Shown here one piece after another: positions 33,930 to 42,622 of a DNA stretch of 64,000 bases. Source of the DNA: Chloroflexota bacterium (lineage in GTDB: Bacteria; Chloroflexota; Anaerolineae; Anaerolineales; UBA11579). A program made the position numbers and the translations under genes. The DNA lies in the NCBI GenBank assembly GCA_016191875.1, contig JACPVG010000012.1:1-64000 (forward strand), in the 5' to 3' direction. The first letter of the stretch is position 1. The number at the start of each line of letters is the position of its first letter. Below the pieces are notes generated by a model, which was not told the DNA's origin, searched no databases, and saw nothing but the letters and a program-made list of their open reading frames with translations.

Positions 33930-33976
33930 CGTTCAGCAGCTCAATCATGCCTTTGCAGGTTTGCATTGTGGAGGTT

Positions 33977-33998
33977 GGGGCGCAGCATGCTGCGCCCC
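33977..33998. terminator. Palindromic terminator between convergent genes
   Basis: GGGGCGCAGCA followed directly by TGCTGCGCCCC, a perfect 22-base palindrome between the HAD gene and the convergent diguanylate cyclase gene. It is probably bidirectional. Confidence 0.5.
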
Positions 33999-34087
33999 TG
34001 GTTGCTTATCACCGGCGGGTCGTGGGGGTGGGTCAGGTCGCCTGCCTGGGCCAGCATGAACGCCGCCAGGGGGCCGCGCGCCGGGTA

Positions 34088-35707
34088 CTAACCGCTTCCG
34101 GCCGCATCCGCCAGAACCACCCGGTTGCGGCCGCCTGCTTTGGCGGCGTAAAGCGCCCGGTCGGCGGCCGCCAGCGCCTCCGGGAAGGTGCCGCCGTGCT
34201 GGGGGTAGGCGCTCACCCCGGCCGAGAAGGTCATCCTCAGCGAAAACTCCGCGTAGGGAATCTCCAGCGCCGCCCAGGTGGTACGCCATTCGTCGGCGCG
34301 CTGCAGGGCGGCTTCCGGCGGCATGCCCGGCAGCACCACCAGCACCTCTTCTCCGCCGTAACGGCAGATGACATCCCGCTCGCGCGAAAAGCGCATCAGC
34401 ACGCGCGCCAGGTGTTCGAGGACCTCGTCCCCGGCGGCGTGGCCGTATTCGTCGTTCAGGAGTTTGAAGTGGTCGAGGTCCACCATCACTAGGCTCACCG
34501 GCTGGCCCTGGGCTTTGGCCTGCTCGAACAGACGCGGCTGGGTTTCATCCAGATGCCGGCGGTTGTACAGGCCGGTGAGGGGGTCGCGCACGGCCTGCTC
34601 GCGCAGCCGGGATTGCAGGGCTTCAATCTCTTGGAACTGAAACTTGAGGCGCTGGTTGGCGGCCAGCAGGGCGTTCTCGCGCTGCTGGGCCTGGGTGATG
34701 TCGCGCCCCACCACCAACCAGCCCAGCCGCCGCCCGCCCGGGTCTTCCAGCGGGTCGAGCCGCAGTTCCAGGTAGCGCTCCGGGGGGCCGGGCAGATGGA
34801 CGACTTCCTGGAGGGTTTCCTGGCCGACGAAGCGCGCCAGCACATCCGGAAAGGCGGCGAAAGCCTCGCTCACCGGCCGGCCGAGAATCTGTTCCTTTTC
34901 CAGTCTGGCGATCAGCAGCCCGGCCGGGTTGATGTCCACCACCCGATTTTGCAGGTCCAACACCATCACGCCGTCCTGAATGCTTTCCACCACATGTTCG
35001 CGCGCCACCGGTACCAGGTCCAGCAGGCGGTGGAACATCAGGGTGTACATGAAGACCACCCCGGTGACGCTGAAGGCCAGCGGAGTGAGGTCCAGTTCCG
35101 GCCAGGGGTTGAACCCGAACTGGGTGACGATGCTGGCCGCCCATGGGAACAGGGAGGCCGCCAGAATCAGGCCATACTGGCCGCGGAACGGGGCGCTGGC
35201 GCTGGCGGCGGCGCGCGCCAGCAGGATGACCGCGATGAGCAGCAGGGAATAGGAAAAGGTCACATTGAGCCAGAACCAGGGGCCGCGCGTCCACGCCAGC
35301 AGCACCACCCGGCCCAGGTCCAGCTGCTGGAACGAAGCATGGAACCAGCGGTGCCAGGGGTTGGTCCATACCAGAATGAACGTCAGGGCTGGCTCAATGG
35401 ACAGCAGCAGCAGGCGGCGGCGGGTGAGCCATTCACCCTGGCCCGTGAAGTGCAGGGCGAAGGCCAGGAAGCCCAGCGGGATGACCACTACGCCAGCGTA
35501 GGTGGCGTTGAGCCAGAAGACCTGGGCGTTCAGGCTGGTGCTGGCCCAGTGCAGGGCGTAGGTCCCGGCCCAGACGCCGGAAGCGACCTCCAGCGCCAAC
35601 AGCGGCCAGGACGCCGGAGCGGTGCGCCGGCGCCAGACGACCCAGGTGGCTAGAAACGAAGCCAGCGCCGCCAGTCCCAGCCAGATGGAGTATGGATGAA
35701 CTTGCAT
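34088..35707 (-). CDS. Membrane diguanylate cyclase (7TM, PAS, GGDEF)
   Basis: A 539-residue signalling protein. Residues 1-220 form about seven transmembrane helices of the histidine-kinase N-terminal 7TM type. A PAS domain follows (DGVMVLDLQNRVVDINPAG near residue 245) and then a GGDEF domain from about 370 (DPLTGLYNRRHLDE). The signature is GGEEV, with Val in place of the usual Phe. The inhibitory I-site RERD lies exactly five residues before it, so product feedback is likely. It should make c-di-GMP at the membrane. ATG 35707 is preferred to an in-frame TTG. A minus-strand TATAAT box lies at 35763-35768. Confidence 0.85.
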   Translation of the reverse strand: MQVHPYSIWLGLAALASFLATWVVWRRRTAPASWPLLALEVASGVWAGTYALHWASTSLNAQVFWLNATYAGVVVIPLGFLAFALHFTGQGEWLTRRRLLLLSIEPALTFILVWTNPWHRWFHASFQQLDLGRVVLLAWTRGPWFWLNVTFSYSLLLIAVILLARAAASASAPFRGQYGLILAASLFPWAASIVTQFGFNPWPELDLTPLAFSVTGVVFMYTLMFHRLLDLVPVAREHVVESIQDGVMVLDLQNRVVDINPAGLLIARLEKEQILGRPVSEAFAAFPDVLARFVGQETLQEVVHLPGPPERYLELRLDPLEDPGGRRLGWLVVGRDITQAQQRENALLAANQRLKFQFQEIEALQSRLREQAVRDPLTGLYNRRHLDETQPRLFEQAKAQGQPVSLVMVDLDHFKLLNDEYGHAAGDEVLEHLARVLMRFSRERDVICRYGGEEVLVVLPGMPPEAALQRADEWRTTWAALEIPYAEFSLRMTFSAGVSAYPQHGGTFPEALAAADRALYAAKAGGRNRVVLADAAGSG

Positions 35708-35791
35708 CTTTGCCGTGCGCAACCCCCCGGAAGCAATAGGTTTTGGAAACGCGGGGTGTTTCGATTATACGCGGAAAACGCGGGGGCGTGA

Positions 35792-36541
35792 TTAGCCCTC
35801 TCGTCCCACTTCCACCCGGTTGCGGCCGCCGCCCTTGGCGGCGTACAGGGCGTTATCGGCGTGGTGCAGAAAGTGCTCAAGGTCGCCTGCCACGGCGCGC
35901 GTCACGAACACGCCGATGCTTACCGTCACCTGCACCAGGCCGTGGCGGGTGGGGATGCGCAGCGCCGACAGGTCGTTGCGCATCCGTTCGGCAAAGGCTC
36001 TGGCCTCAGTTTCGTCCGTCCCCGGCAGGAGGAAAAGGAACTCGTCGCCGCCGAAGCGCCCCAGCAGGACGGGCGGCTGGGCGAACTGCCGCAGATGCAC
36101 GGCGATGGCCTTGAGGGCCTCGTCGCCGGCCAGGTGGCCGAAGCGGTCATTGACCTGCTTGAAGTGGTCCACGTCGAGCATCAGGCAACCGACCGGCATG
36201 CCGCTCTGCCCGGCGGCAGCCAGCACCTTCAGAGCCATATCGGTGAACTGGCGGCGGTTGTAGGTCTGGGTCAGGTCATCGTAGGAGGCCAGTTCGGCCA
36301 GTTCGCGTTCGGCCCGGTCGAGGCGTTCAATGAGCCGGAACTGGAGGTAGGCCAGCGGCGGGGCGATGAGCAGCGGCGAGAACACGCTTAACCCCCAGCC
36401 GAGCGGGCCGGGCGTTGAATCCATGACGAGTGAGACGGCGACGGTGATCAGGAGCGACAGCAGCACCGCCGCGGCCGTGCCGATGGCGGTGGCGCGGGCT
36501 ACCCCCCAGCGGCGGACGAAGCGGCGCATCCGATCGGTCAT
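35792..36541 (-). CDS. Small membrane diguanylate cyclase (GGDEF)
   Basis: A 249-residue protein with two N-terminal transmembrane helices (about residues 18-65), a short coiled linker and a GGDEF domain (YDDLTQTYNRRQF near residue 86, FGGDEFLFLLPG near residue 165, AADNALYAAK-type end). The active-site motif is canonical. No RxxD inhibitory site is seen at the usual position. It should make c-di-GMP. It lies between ruvA and the larger cyclase on the same strand; the two may be an old duplication with different sensor modules. Confidence 0.87.
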   Translation of the reverse strand: MTDRMRRFVRRWGVARATAIGTAAAVLLSLLITVAVSLVMDSTPGPLGWGLSVFSPLLIAPPLAYLQFRLIERLDRAERELAELASYDDLTQTYNRRQFTDMALKVLAAAGQSGMPVGCLMLDVDHFKQVNDRFGHLAGDEALKAIAVHLRQFAQPPVLLGRFGGDEFLFLLPGTDETEARAFAERMRNDLSALRIPTRHGLVQVTVSIGVFVTRAVAGDLEHFLHHADNALYAAKGGGRNRVEVGREG

Positions 36542-36559
36542 CGTCGGCGTCTCCTGGCC

Positions 36560-37141
36560 TCAGGGGCGGTTGAAGTAGCCCAGCGCCAGGCGCAGGCGTT
36601 CTTCCACGTCGTCGGGGGCGTCTTTGGGGATGATCTGCAGGGCGGCCTGAGCCTCGACCACGCTGAAACCCATGCCGGTCAGGGCTTCCAGCACCTGGGT
36701 GTCGGCGTCATCCAGGGCGGCGATCGGTTCCAGGCCATCCACTGCGGCGATTTTGTCCTGCAGGTGCAGGGCGATCTTCTGGGCGGTCTTCTTGCCCACG
36801 CCCGGCACGCGGCCGAACACCTCGGTCTGTTCGTTGACGACCGCCCGGCGGATGGCGGCCGGGTTGAGGGTGGAGAGCACGGAAAGCGCCAGGCGCGGGC
36901 CGACGCCGTTGACGCCCAGCAGCAGGTCGTAGAACTCGCGCTCTTCGCGGGTCGGGAAGCCGTAGAGGGCAAGTTCGTTCTCGCGCACGATCAGGCGCGT
37001 GTGCAGGAAGAGACTCTGGCCGCGCTGGGCCTCTGCGCGCACGCTTTTGGGGACGTGCACCAACAGGCCCACGCCGCCCACCTCCACCACCAGGCCGTTG
37101 GGTTCGATATCCAGGATTCGGCCGCTCAGACTGGCGATCAT
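36560..37141 (-). CDS. ruvA: Holliday junction branch migration protein RuvA
   Basis: A 193-residue subunit that binds four-way junctions and loads the RuvB motor. The OB-fold domain opens with MIASLSGRILDIEPNGLVVEVGGVGL-type sequence, followed by two helix-hairpin-helix motifs (LLGVNGVGPRLALSVLS near residue 75 and GRVPGVGKKTAQKIALHL near residue 110) and a small C-terminal UBA-like domain. The length is normal. It is separated from ruvC by an MgtC-like gene, and no ruvB is in the window. A two-hairpin repeat lies 71 bases upstream of its start. Confidence 0.93.
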   Translation of the reverse strand: MIASLSGRILDIEPNGLVVEVGGVGLLVHVPKSVRAEAQRGQSLFLHTRLIVRENELALYGFPTREEREFYDLLLGVNGVGPRLALSVLSTLNPAAIRRAVVNEQTEVFGRVPGVGKKTAQKIALHLQDKIAAVDGLEPIAALDDADTQVLEALTGMGFSVVEAQAALQIIPKDAPDDVEERLRLALGYFNRP

Positions 37142-37212
37142 TGGCTGGACTCCGGGTGTTGGGCGCGCCTGCGACCGCTGTGCATTCTATTTGTGTCCAT
37201 TTGCGCTCACCT

Positions 37213-37348
37213 TAAGTAGCCCACTGAAAGTCTTTTTGCAAGGACTCTGACCTTCCAGCGCGACTCTCTTCGTAAGATGCCTGTAGGCTACTCTAATAGT
37301 TGGCCGCTGTTTCTCTCCGACGGAATTCCAAACTCTTACGGCCAACTA
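37213..37348 (-). repeat. Two-hairpin repeat, full copy 2
   Basis: About 136 bp, an inverted copy of 33016-33152. Read on the minus strand, it starts two bases after the stop of the MgtC-like gene. It folds into TAGTTGGCCG/CGGCCAACTA and GTAGCCTAC/GTGGGCTAC hairpins. The stems keep pairing where bases differ from copy 1. It lies 71 bases before ruvA. Confidence 0.8.
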
Positions 37349-37350
37349 TT

Positions 37351-38622
37351 TTACAACAGGGCCGCGCCCGCCAGCCCTACCACCAATGTAAGGAGCATGC
37401 CGGGCAGGATCATGCGCCGCAGGGCGGGGCTGCCGAGGGCGGAGACCATCAGGCCCTTGACCAGAGTGTTGCTCAGGGTCGCCAGCACGATGGCCCGCGC
37501 CGCCACCGGCAGGGCCAGGCCGCCGGTGCGGCTGAGTTCGGCCATCGAAAGGGTGATGGCGTTCACGTCCACCAGCCCGGAAAGCACGCTGGAGAGGTAA
37601 ATCCCGGATGCCCCAAAGTAGGTCTGGGCGGCGCGGGTGACCAGCAGGATAAGGGCGTAGAGCAGCCCGAAGCGAAAGGCGGTCATCAGGTCGAAGGGGT
37701 TGGAGAAGTCCACGTCGCTGCGGGTCTGGGTCTGGCGCTGGCGGTAATACAGGAACAGGCTGTAGCCGGCGGCCGCCAGGCCGGCCAGTACCACCGGCAG
37801 CCAGACGGTGCGCAGCAGGGCGGCGTTGAGCACGGCCACCTGGGCCAGCACGCGCAGGAACATGACCGACCAGGCCAGGTGGATGGCGAAGGCCAGCGAG
37901 CGCATCAATGGGGCGCTCTCCGCGCCGCGGCTGCGCTGAGAGAGCGAGAGCGTGACCGCTGTGCTGGAGATCAGGCCGCCCAGGAAGCCGGTCAGGCCGA
38001 TGCCCTGCGAGGCGTCCATGACCTTGATGAGCACGTAGCCGAGAAATGAGATGGCCGAGATGAACACCACCATCAGCCAGATCTTGAAGGGGTTGAGCAC
38101 ATCCAGCGGCGTATCCCAGAACGACTGGTTGGGCAGGATGGGCAGGACGATCAGGCTGATGACCGCCATCTGCAAGGCGGCGGTGATGTCCTCGGGCGTG
38201 AGGGCTTGGACGAAGCGGTCGGTGGTGAGTTTGAGGTTGAGCACCACCGTGGAGGCGATGCCCAGAGCGGCCGCCAGGGTGATGTAGTCGTAATAACACA
38301 GCGCGCCGATGAGCATGGCCACCAGGATGGCGACTTCGGTGGTGGTGCCAACCCGGTTGCGCATGAAGGCGTTGGCGGCGTGGCCGATGCCGGTGAAGAC
38401 CGTCACGGTCAGGATGGCCATCACCAGGATGAGCGGCGAACCGAGCAGGTCGCTGAGCATGGCGGCCAGCGCCCCGGCCAGGCTGATGAGCGCGAACGTG
38501 CGCTCGCCGGCGGTGAGGCGGCGGCCGTGTTCGCCGGAGGCGTATTCGCGCTGCAGGCCGATGAGGAAGCCGATCATCAGCGCGGCGGCGAAGCGCAGGA
38601 AGAGGTCGCTCTGAATGTTCAT
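37351..38622 (-). CDS. MgtC/SapB and DUF4010 membrane protein
   Basis: A 423-residue integral membrane protein. The N-terminal part is of MgtC/SapB type (FAAALMIGFLIGLQREYA near residue 10, with RTFALISLAGALAAML after it). The C-terminal part is the DUF4010 region (GLIGSTAVTLSLS-like GGLISSTAVTLSLSQRS near residue 237, and SGLVDVNAITLSMAELS near residue 345). About twelve helices are predicted. The family is linked to magnesium and stress in other bacteria, but the function is unsettled. It starts three bases from the ruvC stop, so it sits in the ruvC-ruvA operon. Confidence 0.85.
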   Translation of the reverse strand: MNIQSDLFLRFAAALMIGFLIGLQREYASGEHGRRLTAGERTFALISLAGALAAMLSDLLGSPLILVMAILTVTVFTGIGHAANAFMRNRVGTTTEVAILVAMLIGALCYYDYITLAAALGIASTVVLNLKLTTDRFVQALTPEDITAALQMAVISLIVLPILPNQSFWDTPLDVLNPFKIWLMVVFISAISFLGYVLIKVMDASQGIGLTGFLGGLISSTAVTLSLSQRSRGAESAPLMRSLAFAIHLAWSVMFLRVLAQVAVLNAALLRTVWLPVVLAGLAAAGYSLFLYYRQRQTQTRSDVDFSNPFDLMTAFRFGLLYALILLVTRAAQTYFGASGIYLSSVLSGLVDVNAITLSMAELSRTGGLALPVAARAIVLATLSNTLVKGLMVSALGSPALRRMILPGMLLTLVVGLAGAALL

Positions 38623-38624
38623 GC

Positions 38625-39125
38625 TTACGCGCCGGAGGCGTACAACTGGCGGGTGCGGTCGGTGTGCAGGTGGCAGATGGCGACCGCCAGGGCATCGGCG
38701 GCGTCATCCGGCTGGGGGCGTTCGGCCAGGCCGAGCAGCACGCGCACCATCTCCTGCATCTGTTTTTTCTGGGCGCCGCCGTAACCGGCCACGGCCTGTT
38801 TAACCTCGTTGGGAGTGTACTCGGCGGCAGGGATGCCGGCTCGGGCAAGCGCCAGCAGGACCACGCCGCGCGCCTGGCCCACGCTCATGGCGGTCGAAAC
38901 GTTCTTCTGGAAGAACAACTTCTCCACCGCGCCGGTCTCCGGCCGGTGGAGGGCGATAAGGGCGTTCAATTCGTCGAACAGCCGCGCCAGGCGCTGGGGC
39001 ATTTCCAGCCCGGCGGGGGTGAGAATCACGCCGTGGGCCACAGCCTCCAGGCCCCCATCCGGCGCTGCCCGCACCAACCCGTAGCCGGTCGTGGCCGTGC
39101 CGGGGTCGATGCCCAGCGCCAGCAT
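38625..39125 (-). CDS. ruvC: Crossover junction endodeoxyribonuclease RuvC
   Basis: A 166-residue Holliday-junction resolvase. The four acidic residues of the RNase H-like fold are in ALGIDPGTATTGYG (Asp7), AVEKLFFQKN (Glu), and DDAADALAVAICH (two Asp near residues 139-142). It cuts symmetrically across four-way junctions made during recombination, working with RuvAB. The length is normal. It is tightly linked to yebC upstream and to the MgtC-like gene downstream. Confidence 0.94.
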   Translation of the reverse strand: MLALGIDPGTATTGYGLVRAAPDGGLEAVAHGVILTPAGLEMPQRLARLFDELNALIALHRPETGAVEKLFFQKNVSTAMSVGQARGVVLLALARAGIPAAEYTPNEVKQAVAGYGGAQKKQMQEMVRVLLGLAERPQPDDAADALAVAICHLHTDRTRQLYASGA

Positions 39126-39128
39126 AGG

Positions 39129-39884
39129 CTAGGCGGCTTCCATTTCCGCCAGGGCGGCGTCGGTAATGCTCAGATTGGATTCGACCTTGTTGACGTCATC
39201 CAGTTCTTCGAGGGTCTCGATGACGCGCATGACCTGCACCGTCTCGGCCGTGCCGAGTTCGATCTCGTTGGTGGGGAAGTGGCGCAGTTCGGCTTCTTCA
39301 GCCTGGATGGCGGCGGCGCGCAGCCGGTCGCTGATGCGCTTGAAGGCATCCGGAGGGCCGGTGAGTTCCGCCCAGCCGTCGTCGAAGGTCACGTCGTCTG
39401 CCCCGGCGTCGACGGCCAACTCGAAGACCTGGTCTTCGGAGCGGCCGCCCAGTTCGAACGAGAAATAGGCTTTCTGCTCGAACTGCCAGGCTACCGAGCC
39501 GCCCTCGCCGAGGTTTCCGCCGGCCTTGCTGAGAGTATGGCGCAGTTCGGCGACGGTGCGGTTGCGGTTATCGGTGACGCACTCGATGATGAGCGCCACG
39601 GCGTGCGGGCCATAGCCTTCGTAGACCAGGCGCTCGAAGGCGGCGGCGTCCTTGTCTTCGCCGGTGCCGCGCCGGATGGCGCGTTCGATGTTGTCCTTGG
39701 GCATGTTGGAGGCGCGGGCCTTATCTATCGCCAGCCGCAGCGAGAAGTTCGAATCTGGGTCGCCGCCGCCTTCGCGGGCGGCGATGGCGATGACCCGGGC
39801 GAGGGCGGTGAACATGGCGCCGCGTTTGGCGTCGTTGGCGCCTTTCTTGCGTTTGATGGTCGACCACTTGCTGTGTCCAGACAT
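39129..39884 (-). CDS. YebC/PmpR family protein
   Basis: A 251-residue protein of the YebC/TACO1 family. The start MSGHSKWSTIKRKKGANDAKRG is diagnostic; acidic domains follow (GGSVAWQFEQKAYFSF near residue 130 and MRVIETLEELDDVNKVESNL near residue 225). Family members act as transcription regulators or help ribosomes through difficult proline stretches. The frame is open for 50 more codons upstream, but ATG 39884 with CAGGAG is clearly right. The order yebC-ruvC-ruvA is common in bacteria. A minus-strand TATAAT lies at 39934-39939. Confidence 0.93.
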   Translation of the reverse strand: MSGHSKWSTIKRKKGANDAKRGAMFTALARVIAIAAREGGGDPDSNFSLRLAIDKARASNMPKDNIERAIRRGTGEDKDAAAFERLVYEGYGPHAVALIIECVTDNRNRTVAELRHTLSKAGGNLGEGGSVAWQFEQKAYFSFELGGRSEDQVFELAVDAGADDVTFDDGWAELTGPPDAFKRISDRLRAAAIQAEEAELRHFPTNEIELGTAETVQVMRVIETLEELDDVNKVESNLSITDAALAEMEAA

Positions 39885-39933
39885 AGCCTGCTCCTGAAAC
39901 GGGCGCGGGCGCGCCCCATGACTTGGCGGCACA

Positions 39934-39939
39934 ATTATA
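39934..39939 (-). promoter_or_regulatory. -10 box for the yebC-ruvC operon
   Basis: TATAAT on the minus strand, about 50 bases before the YebC start, giving a normal leader with a ribosome site. Confidence 0.5.
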
Positions 39940-39971
39940 CCAGCGCCGCCTCTGCGAACGACTCCGGTTCG

Positions 39972-40048
39972 CTCTTCGCCACAGAGGCGCAGTGACATAT
40001 AGAAAGGAAAAAGCGCCGTACGCAAAGAACGCAAAGAAAGACTACTCT
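39972..40048. repeat. Degenerate short-repeat region
   Basis: CCACAGAGGCGCAG, then GCAAAGAACGCAAAGAAAGAC (10-base period in its core), then CTACTCTGTGGC, whose end is the inverse of the first block. It lies between the alcohol dehydrogenase and yebC genes and is similar in style to the array at 25040. Confidence 0.4.
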
Positions 40049-40052
40049 GTGG

Positions 40053-41060
40053 CTAGGTTTTGCCACCCATCACCAACACGGCCTCGCCGATGACGCGGCT
40101 GTATTTCAGGTCCTGCAGAGCGCGGTTGGCTTCTTCCAGCGGGTAGAGGGTCACGCGGGGTTGGAGCGGAATCTCGGCGGCCAGCGCCAGGAACTCGCGC
40201 CCGTCCCGGCGGGTGAGGTTCGTCACGCTGCGCAGGGTGCGCTCACCATAGAGCAGGCGGTAGGGCATGGCCGGGATATCGCTCATGTGGATGGCATTGA
40301 CCGCCAGCGTGCCGCCGGGCCGCAGCCGGGCCAGCGCCTGGGGCACCAGCCCGCCGGCCGGGGCGAAGATGACGGAGCGGTCGAGCGGCCAGGGCGGGGC
40401 GTCTTCGGCCGCGCCGACCCAAACCGCGCCGAGTTCCTCGGCGTGGCGGCGGTGCGCGGCGGCGCGCGTGAACACAGCCGCCTCACAGCCCCAATGGTGC
40501 GCCACCTGCAGGGCCAGGTGGGCGCTGGCCCCGAACCCATACAGCCCGACCCGCTCGCCGGGCTGCACTTCGGCCAGGCGCAGCGCCCGGTAGCCGATGA
40601 CCCCGGCGCACAGCAGCGGCGCGGCCTGTTCGTCGCTGAATGAATCCGGCAGGGGCAGGACGAAATCGGCCTCGGCCAGCAGGATTTCGGCAAACCCGCC
40701 GTCAGCGTCCAGACCGGTGAAGCGCGCCTGTTCGCACAGGTTCTCGCGCCCGGCGCGGCAATGCTCGCATTGGCCGCAGGCGGCGTACAGCCAGGGCACG
40801 CCCACCCGCTGGCCGGGTTGCAACCCGGCCGCGCCGGCGCCCAGCGCTTTGACCACGCCCACCACCTGGTGGCCGGGCGTGAGCGGCAGGCGCGGCGCGG
40901 AAACGTCGCCTTCCACGATGTGCAGGTCGGTGCGGCACACGCCACAGGCGCGCACCTCCAGCAGCGCCTGGCCGGGGCCGGGCGCGGGGGCGGGCAGGCG
41001 GGTCTCCTTCAGCGGGTTCTCTTCGATGGGGGCGGGGCGGGCGAACTGCATGGCGCGCAT
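40053..41060 (-). CDS. Zinc-dependent alcohol dehydrogenase
   Basis: A 335-residue medium-chain dehydrogenase. The catalytic zinc site begins CGVCRTDLH near residue 39, with PLTPGHQVVGVV near residue 60. The structural zinc cysteines are in CGQCEHCRAGRENLC near residues 95-109. The nucleotide-binding loop is VGLYGFGASAHLALQVAHHWG near residue 166. It is closest in style to the single-subunit 'zinc-binding alcohol dehydrogenase family' that oxidises primary alcohols or reduces aldehydes with NAD(P). The substrate is unknown. It is divergent from the histidine kinase gene. Confidence 0.88.
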   Translation of the reverse strand: MRAMQFARPAPIEENPLKETRLPAPAPGPGQALLEVRACGVCRTDLHIVEGDVSAPRLPLTPGHQVVGVVKALGAGAAGLQPGQRVGVPWLYAACGQCEHCRAGRENLCEQARFTGLDADGGFAEILLAEADFVLPLPDSFSDEQAAPLLCAGVIGYRALRLAEVQPGERVGLYGFGASAHLALQVAHHWGCEAAVFTRAAAHRRHAEELGAVWVGAAEDAPPWPLDRSVIFAPAGGLVPQALARLRPGGTLAVNAIHMSDIPAMPYRLLYGERTLRSVTNLTRRDGREFLALAAEIPLQPRVTLYPLEEANRALQDLKYSRVIGEAVLVMGGKT

Positions 41061-41118
41061 GGCAGGTCCTGGGGGGCGGCCGGGTACGCTAATTGTAACT
41101 GGCGCGCAGGCCGCATGC

Positions 41119-41124
41119 TATAAT
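41119..41124 (+). promoter_or_regulatory. -10 box for the histidine kinase gene
   Basis: TATAAT about 25 bases before ATG 41150, consistent with a short leader. Confidence 0.45.
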
Positions 41125-41149
41125 CCGGGCACGCGCTGGGTCAGCCAAT

Positions 41150-42463
41150 ATGTCAGACAATCAGAACCGCCCGAATCGTGAGGAGCAACTCGAACGGCTC
41201 ATCGAAGTGAGCCGCGACCTCAGCGGCATGCTCGACCTGGAGCCGCTGCTTCAGACCATCGTGGCCGAGGCCGCCGACCTGACCAACAGCCAGGAGGCTT
41301 CGATCCTGCTCGCCAACCCGGAGCGCAATGCCCTCGAGTTTGTGGCCGCGCCCTGGCACAAGCGCGACCGCCTGAGCCAGATCCCGGTTCCGTTGGATGG
41401 CAGCATCGCCGGCCAGGTGTTGCAGCTGGGCGAGCCGGTGCTGGTGCCGGATGTGCAGAACGACCCGCGCCATTTTGCCGACGTGGATCTCTACACCGAC
41501 TTCAAGACGACTTCGATCCTGGCGGTGCCGATGACCTTTCAGGCCAAGACCATCGGCGTGCTCACGGCCGTCAACAAGCTTGGCGACGGCCGCTTCACCC
41601 AGGAAGACACCTACATTCTCGAGACGCTTGCCTCGCAGGCGGCGGTGGCCATCAACAACGCCAACCTGCTGAAGCAGTCCCAGGAAGCCTACGATGACCT
41701 GAGCGAACTCGACCGGATGAAGAGCGATTTCATCGCCATCACCAGCCACGAACTGCGCACCCCGCTGGGGCTGATCCTCGGCCACGCCACCTTCCTGAAC
41801 GAGATGGTGCCGGAGGACCTCAAAAGCCAGATGGACGTCATCGTGCGCTCCAGCCTGCGCCTCAAGGAGATCGTCGAAGACCTGAGCAAGGTAAACAATT
41901 TCCTCTCGGGGCAGGCGCGCGTGCGCTGGCGCGAGATCAACCTCAACCAACTGCTGGCGGAACTGGTGCGCTCCTTCAAAGACGAAGCCGCCCGCAAGCA
42001 TCTGACCCTCGACCTGAGGCTGCCGCCCGAAGACCTGCTGGTGGAAGGCGACAGCGAGAAGATCGGCATCGCCATCATCCACATCCTGCGCAACGCCGTG
42101 ATCTTCACCGACGAAGGCGGGGTGACCGTTTCGGCGGCGCGCCTACCCGGCCACGTACAGGTGTCGGTGGCCGATACCGGCATCGGCATCCCGGAGAAGG
42201 ACCTGGCGCGGGTGTTCGAGCGCTTCTACCAGGTGGAAAGCCACATGACCCGCCGCCACGGCGGGATGGGCCTGGGCCTCTCAGTGGCCAAAATGATGGT
42301 GGAAATGCACAACGGGCGCATCTCGGTCAACAGCCAGGAAGGCAAAGGCAGCGTGTTCAATGTGCTCTTTCCGGTGACCGCCGCCCAGGCAAAGGAGCTG
42401 AAAGATGCCCTGCGCGAGACCACGGAACGCAAGCGGGCGCGCCGCGAACCGGGGCGCGCTTGA
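41150..42463 (+). CDS. GAF-domain sensor histidine kinase
   Basis: A 437-residue soluble two-component kinase. The GAF domain spans about residues 25-175. The dimerisation domain has the phospho-acceptor H-box FIAITSHELRTPLGLILGH near residue 200. The ATPase domain has the N-box HILRNAVIF near residue 312, G1 VADTGIGIPEKD near residue 343 and G2 HGGMGLGLSVAK near residue 370. No transmembrane helix is seen, so it senses a cytosolic signal. No response-regulator gene is adjacent. The stop codon overlaps the -35 box of the tRNA promoter. Confidence 0.9.
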   Translation: MSDNQNRPNREEQLERLIEVSRDLSGMLDLEPLLQTIVAEAADLTNSQEASILLANPERNALEFVAAPWHKRDRLSQIPVPLDGSIAGQVLQLGEPVLVPDVQNDPRHFADVDLYTDFKTTSILAVPMTFQAKTIGVLTAVNKLGDGRFTQEDTYILETLASQAAVAINNANLLKQSQEAYDDLSELDRMKSDFIAITSHELRTPLGLILGHATFLNEMVPEDLKSQMDVIVRSSLRLKEIVEDLSKVNNFLSGQARVRWREINLNQLLAELVRSFKDEAARKHLTLDLRLPPEDLLVEGDSEKIGIAIIHILRNAVIFTDEGGVTVSAARLPGHVQVSVADTGIGIPEKDLARVFERFYQVESHMTRRHGGMGLGLSVAKMMVEMHNGRISVNSQEGKGSVFNVLFPVTAAQAKELKDALRETTERKRARREPGRA

Positions 42464-42488
42464 CAGTTTGTGCCCTATTCGTTAGAAT
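42460..42488 (+). promoter_or_regulatory. Promoter of the tRNA cluster
   Basis: TTGACA (42460-42465), 17 bases, TAGAAT (42483-42488). The -35 box overlaps the stop codon of the kinase gene. The tRNA-Phe gene starts 30 bases later. Confidence 0.75.
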
Positions 42489-42518
42489 GACCCGCGCACT
42501 TCGTACTTTCCCAACCTT

Positions 42519-42591
42519 GCCGAGATAGCTCAGTTGGTAGAGCACGCGACTGAAAATCGCGGTGTCGACAGTTCGATCCTGTCTCTCGGCA
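42519..42591 (+). tRNA. tRNA-Phe (GAA)
   Basis: A 73-base cloverleaf. The acceptor GCCGAGA pairs with TCTCGGC, the anticodon stem CGCGA/TCGCG carries the loop CTGAAAA with anticodon GAA, and the T arm holds GTTCGATCC. The CCA end is not encoded. Confidence 0.95.
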
Positions 42592-42622
42592 CTCTCGGCC
42601 GAGATTCGGAAAGGCCGCATGT

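Noticed and set aside
37346-38848. 500-codon minus-strand frame overlapping the MgtC-like gene
   Set aside because: It is in another frame of the same strand, rich in Arg, Pro and His with no hydrophobic segments. The MgtC/DUF4010 frame is clearly the real one.
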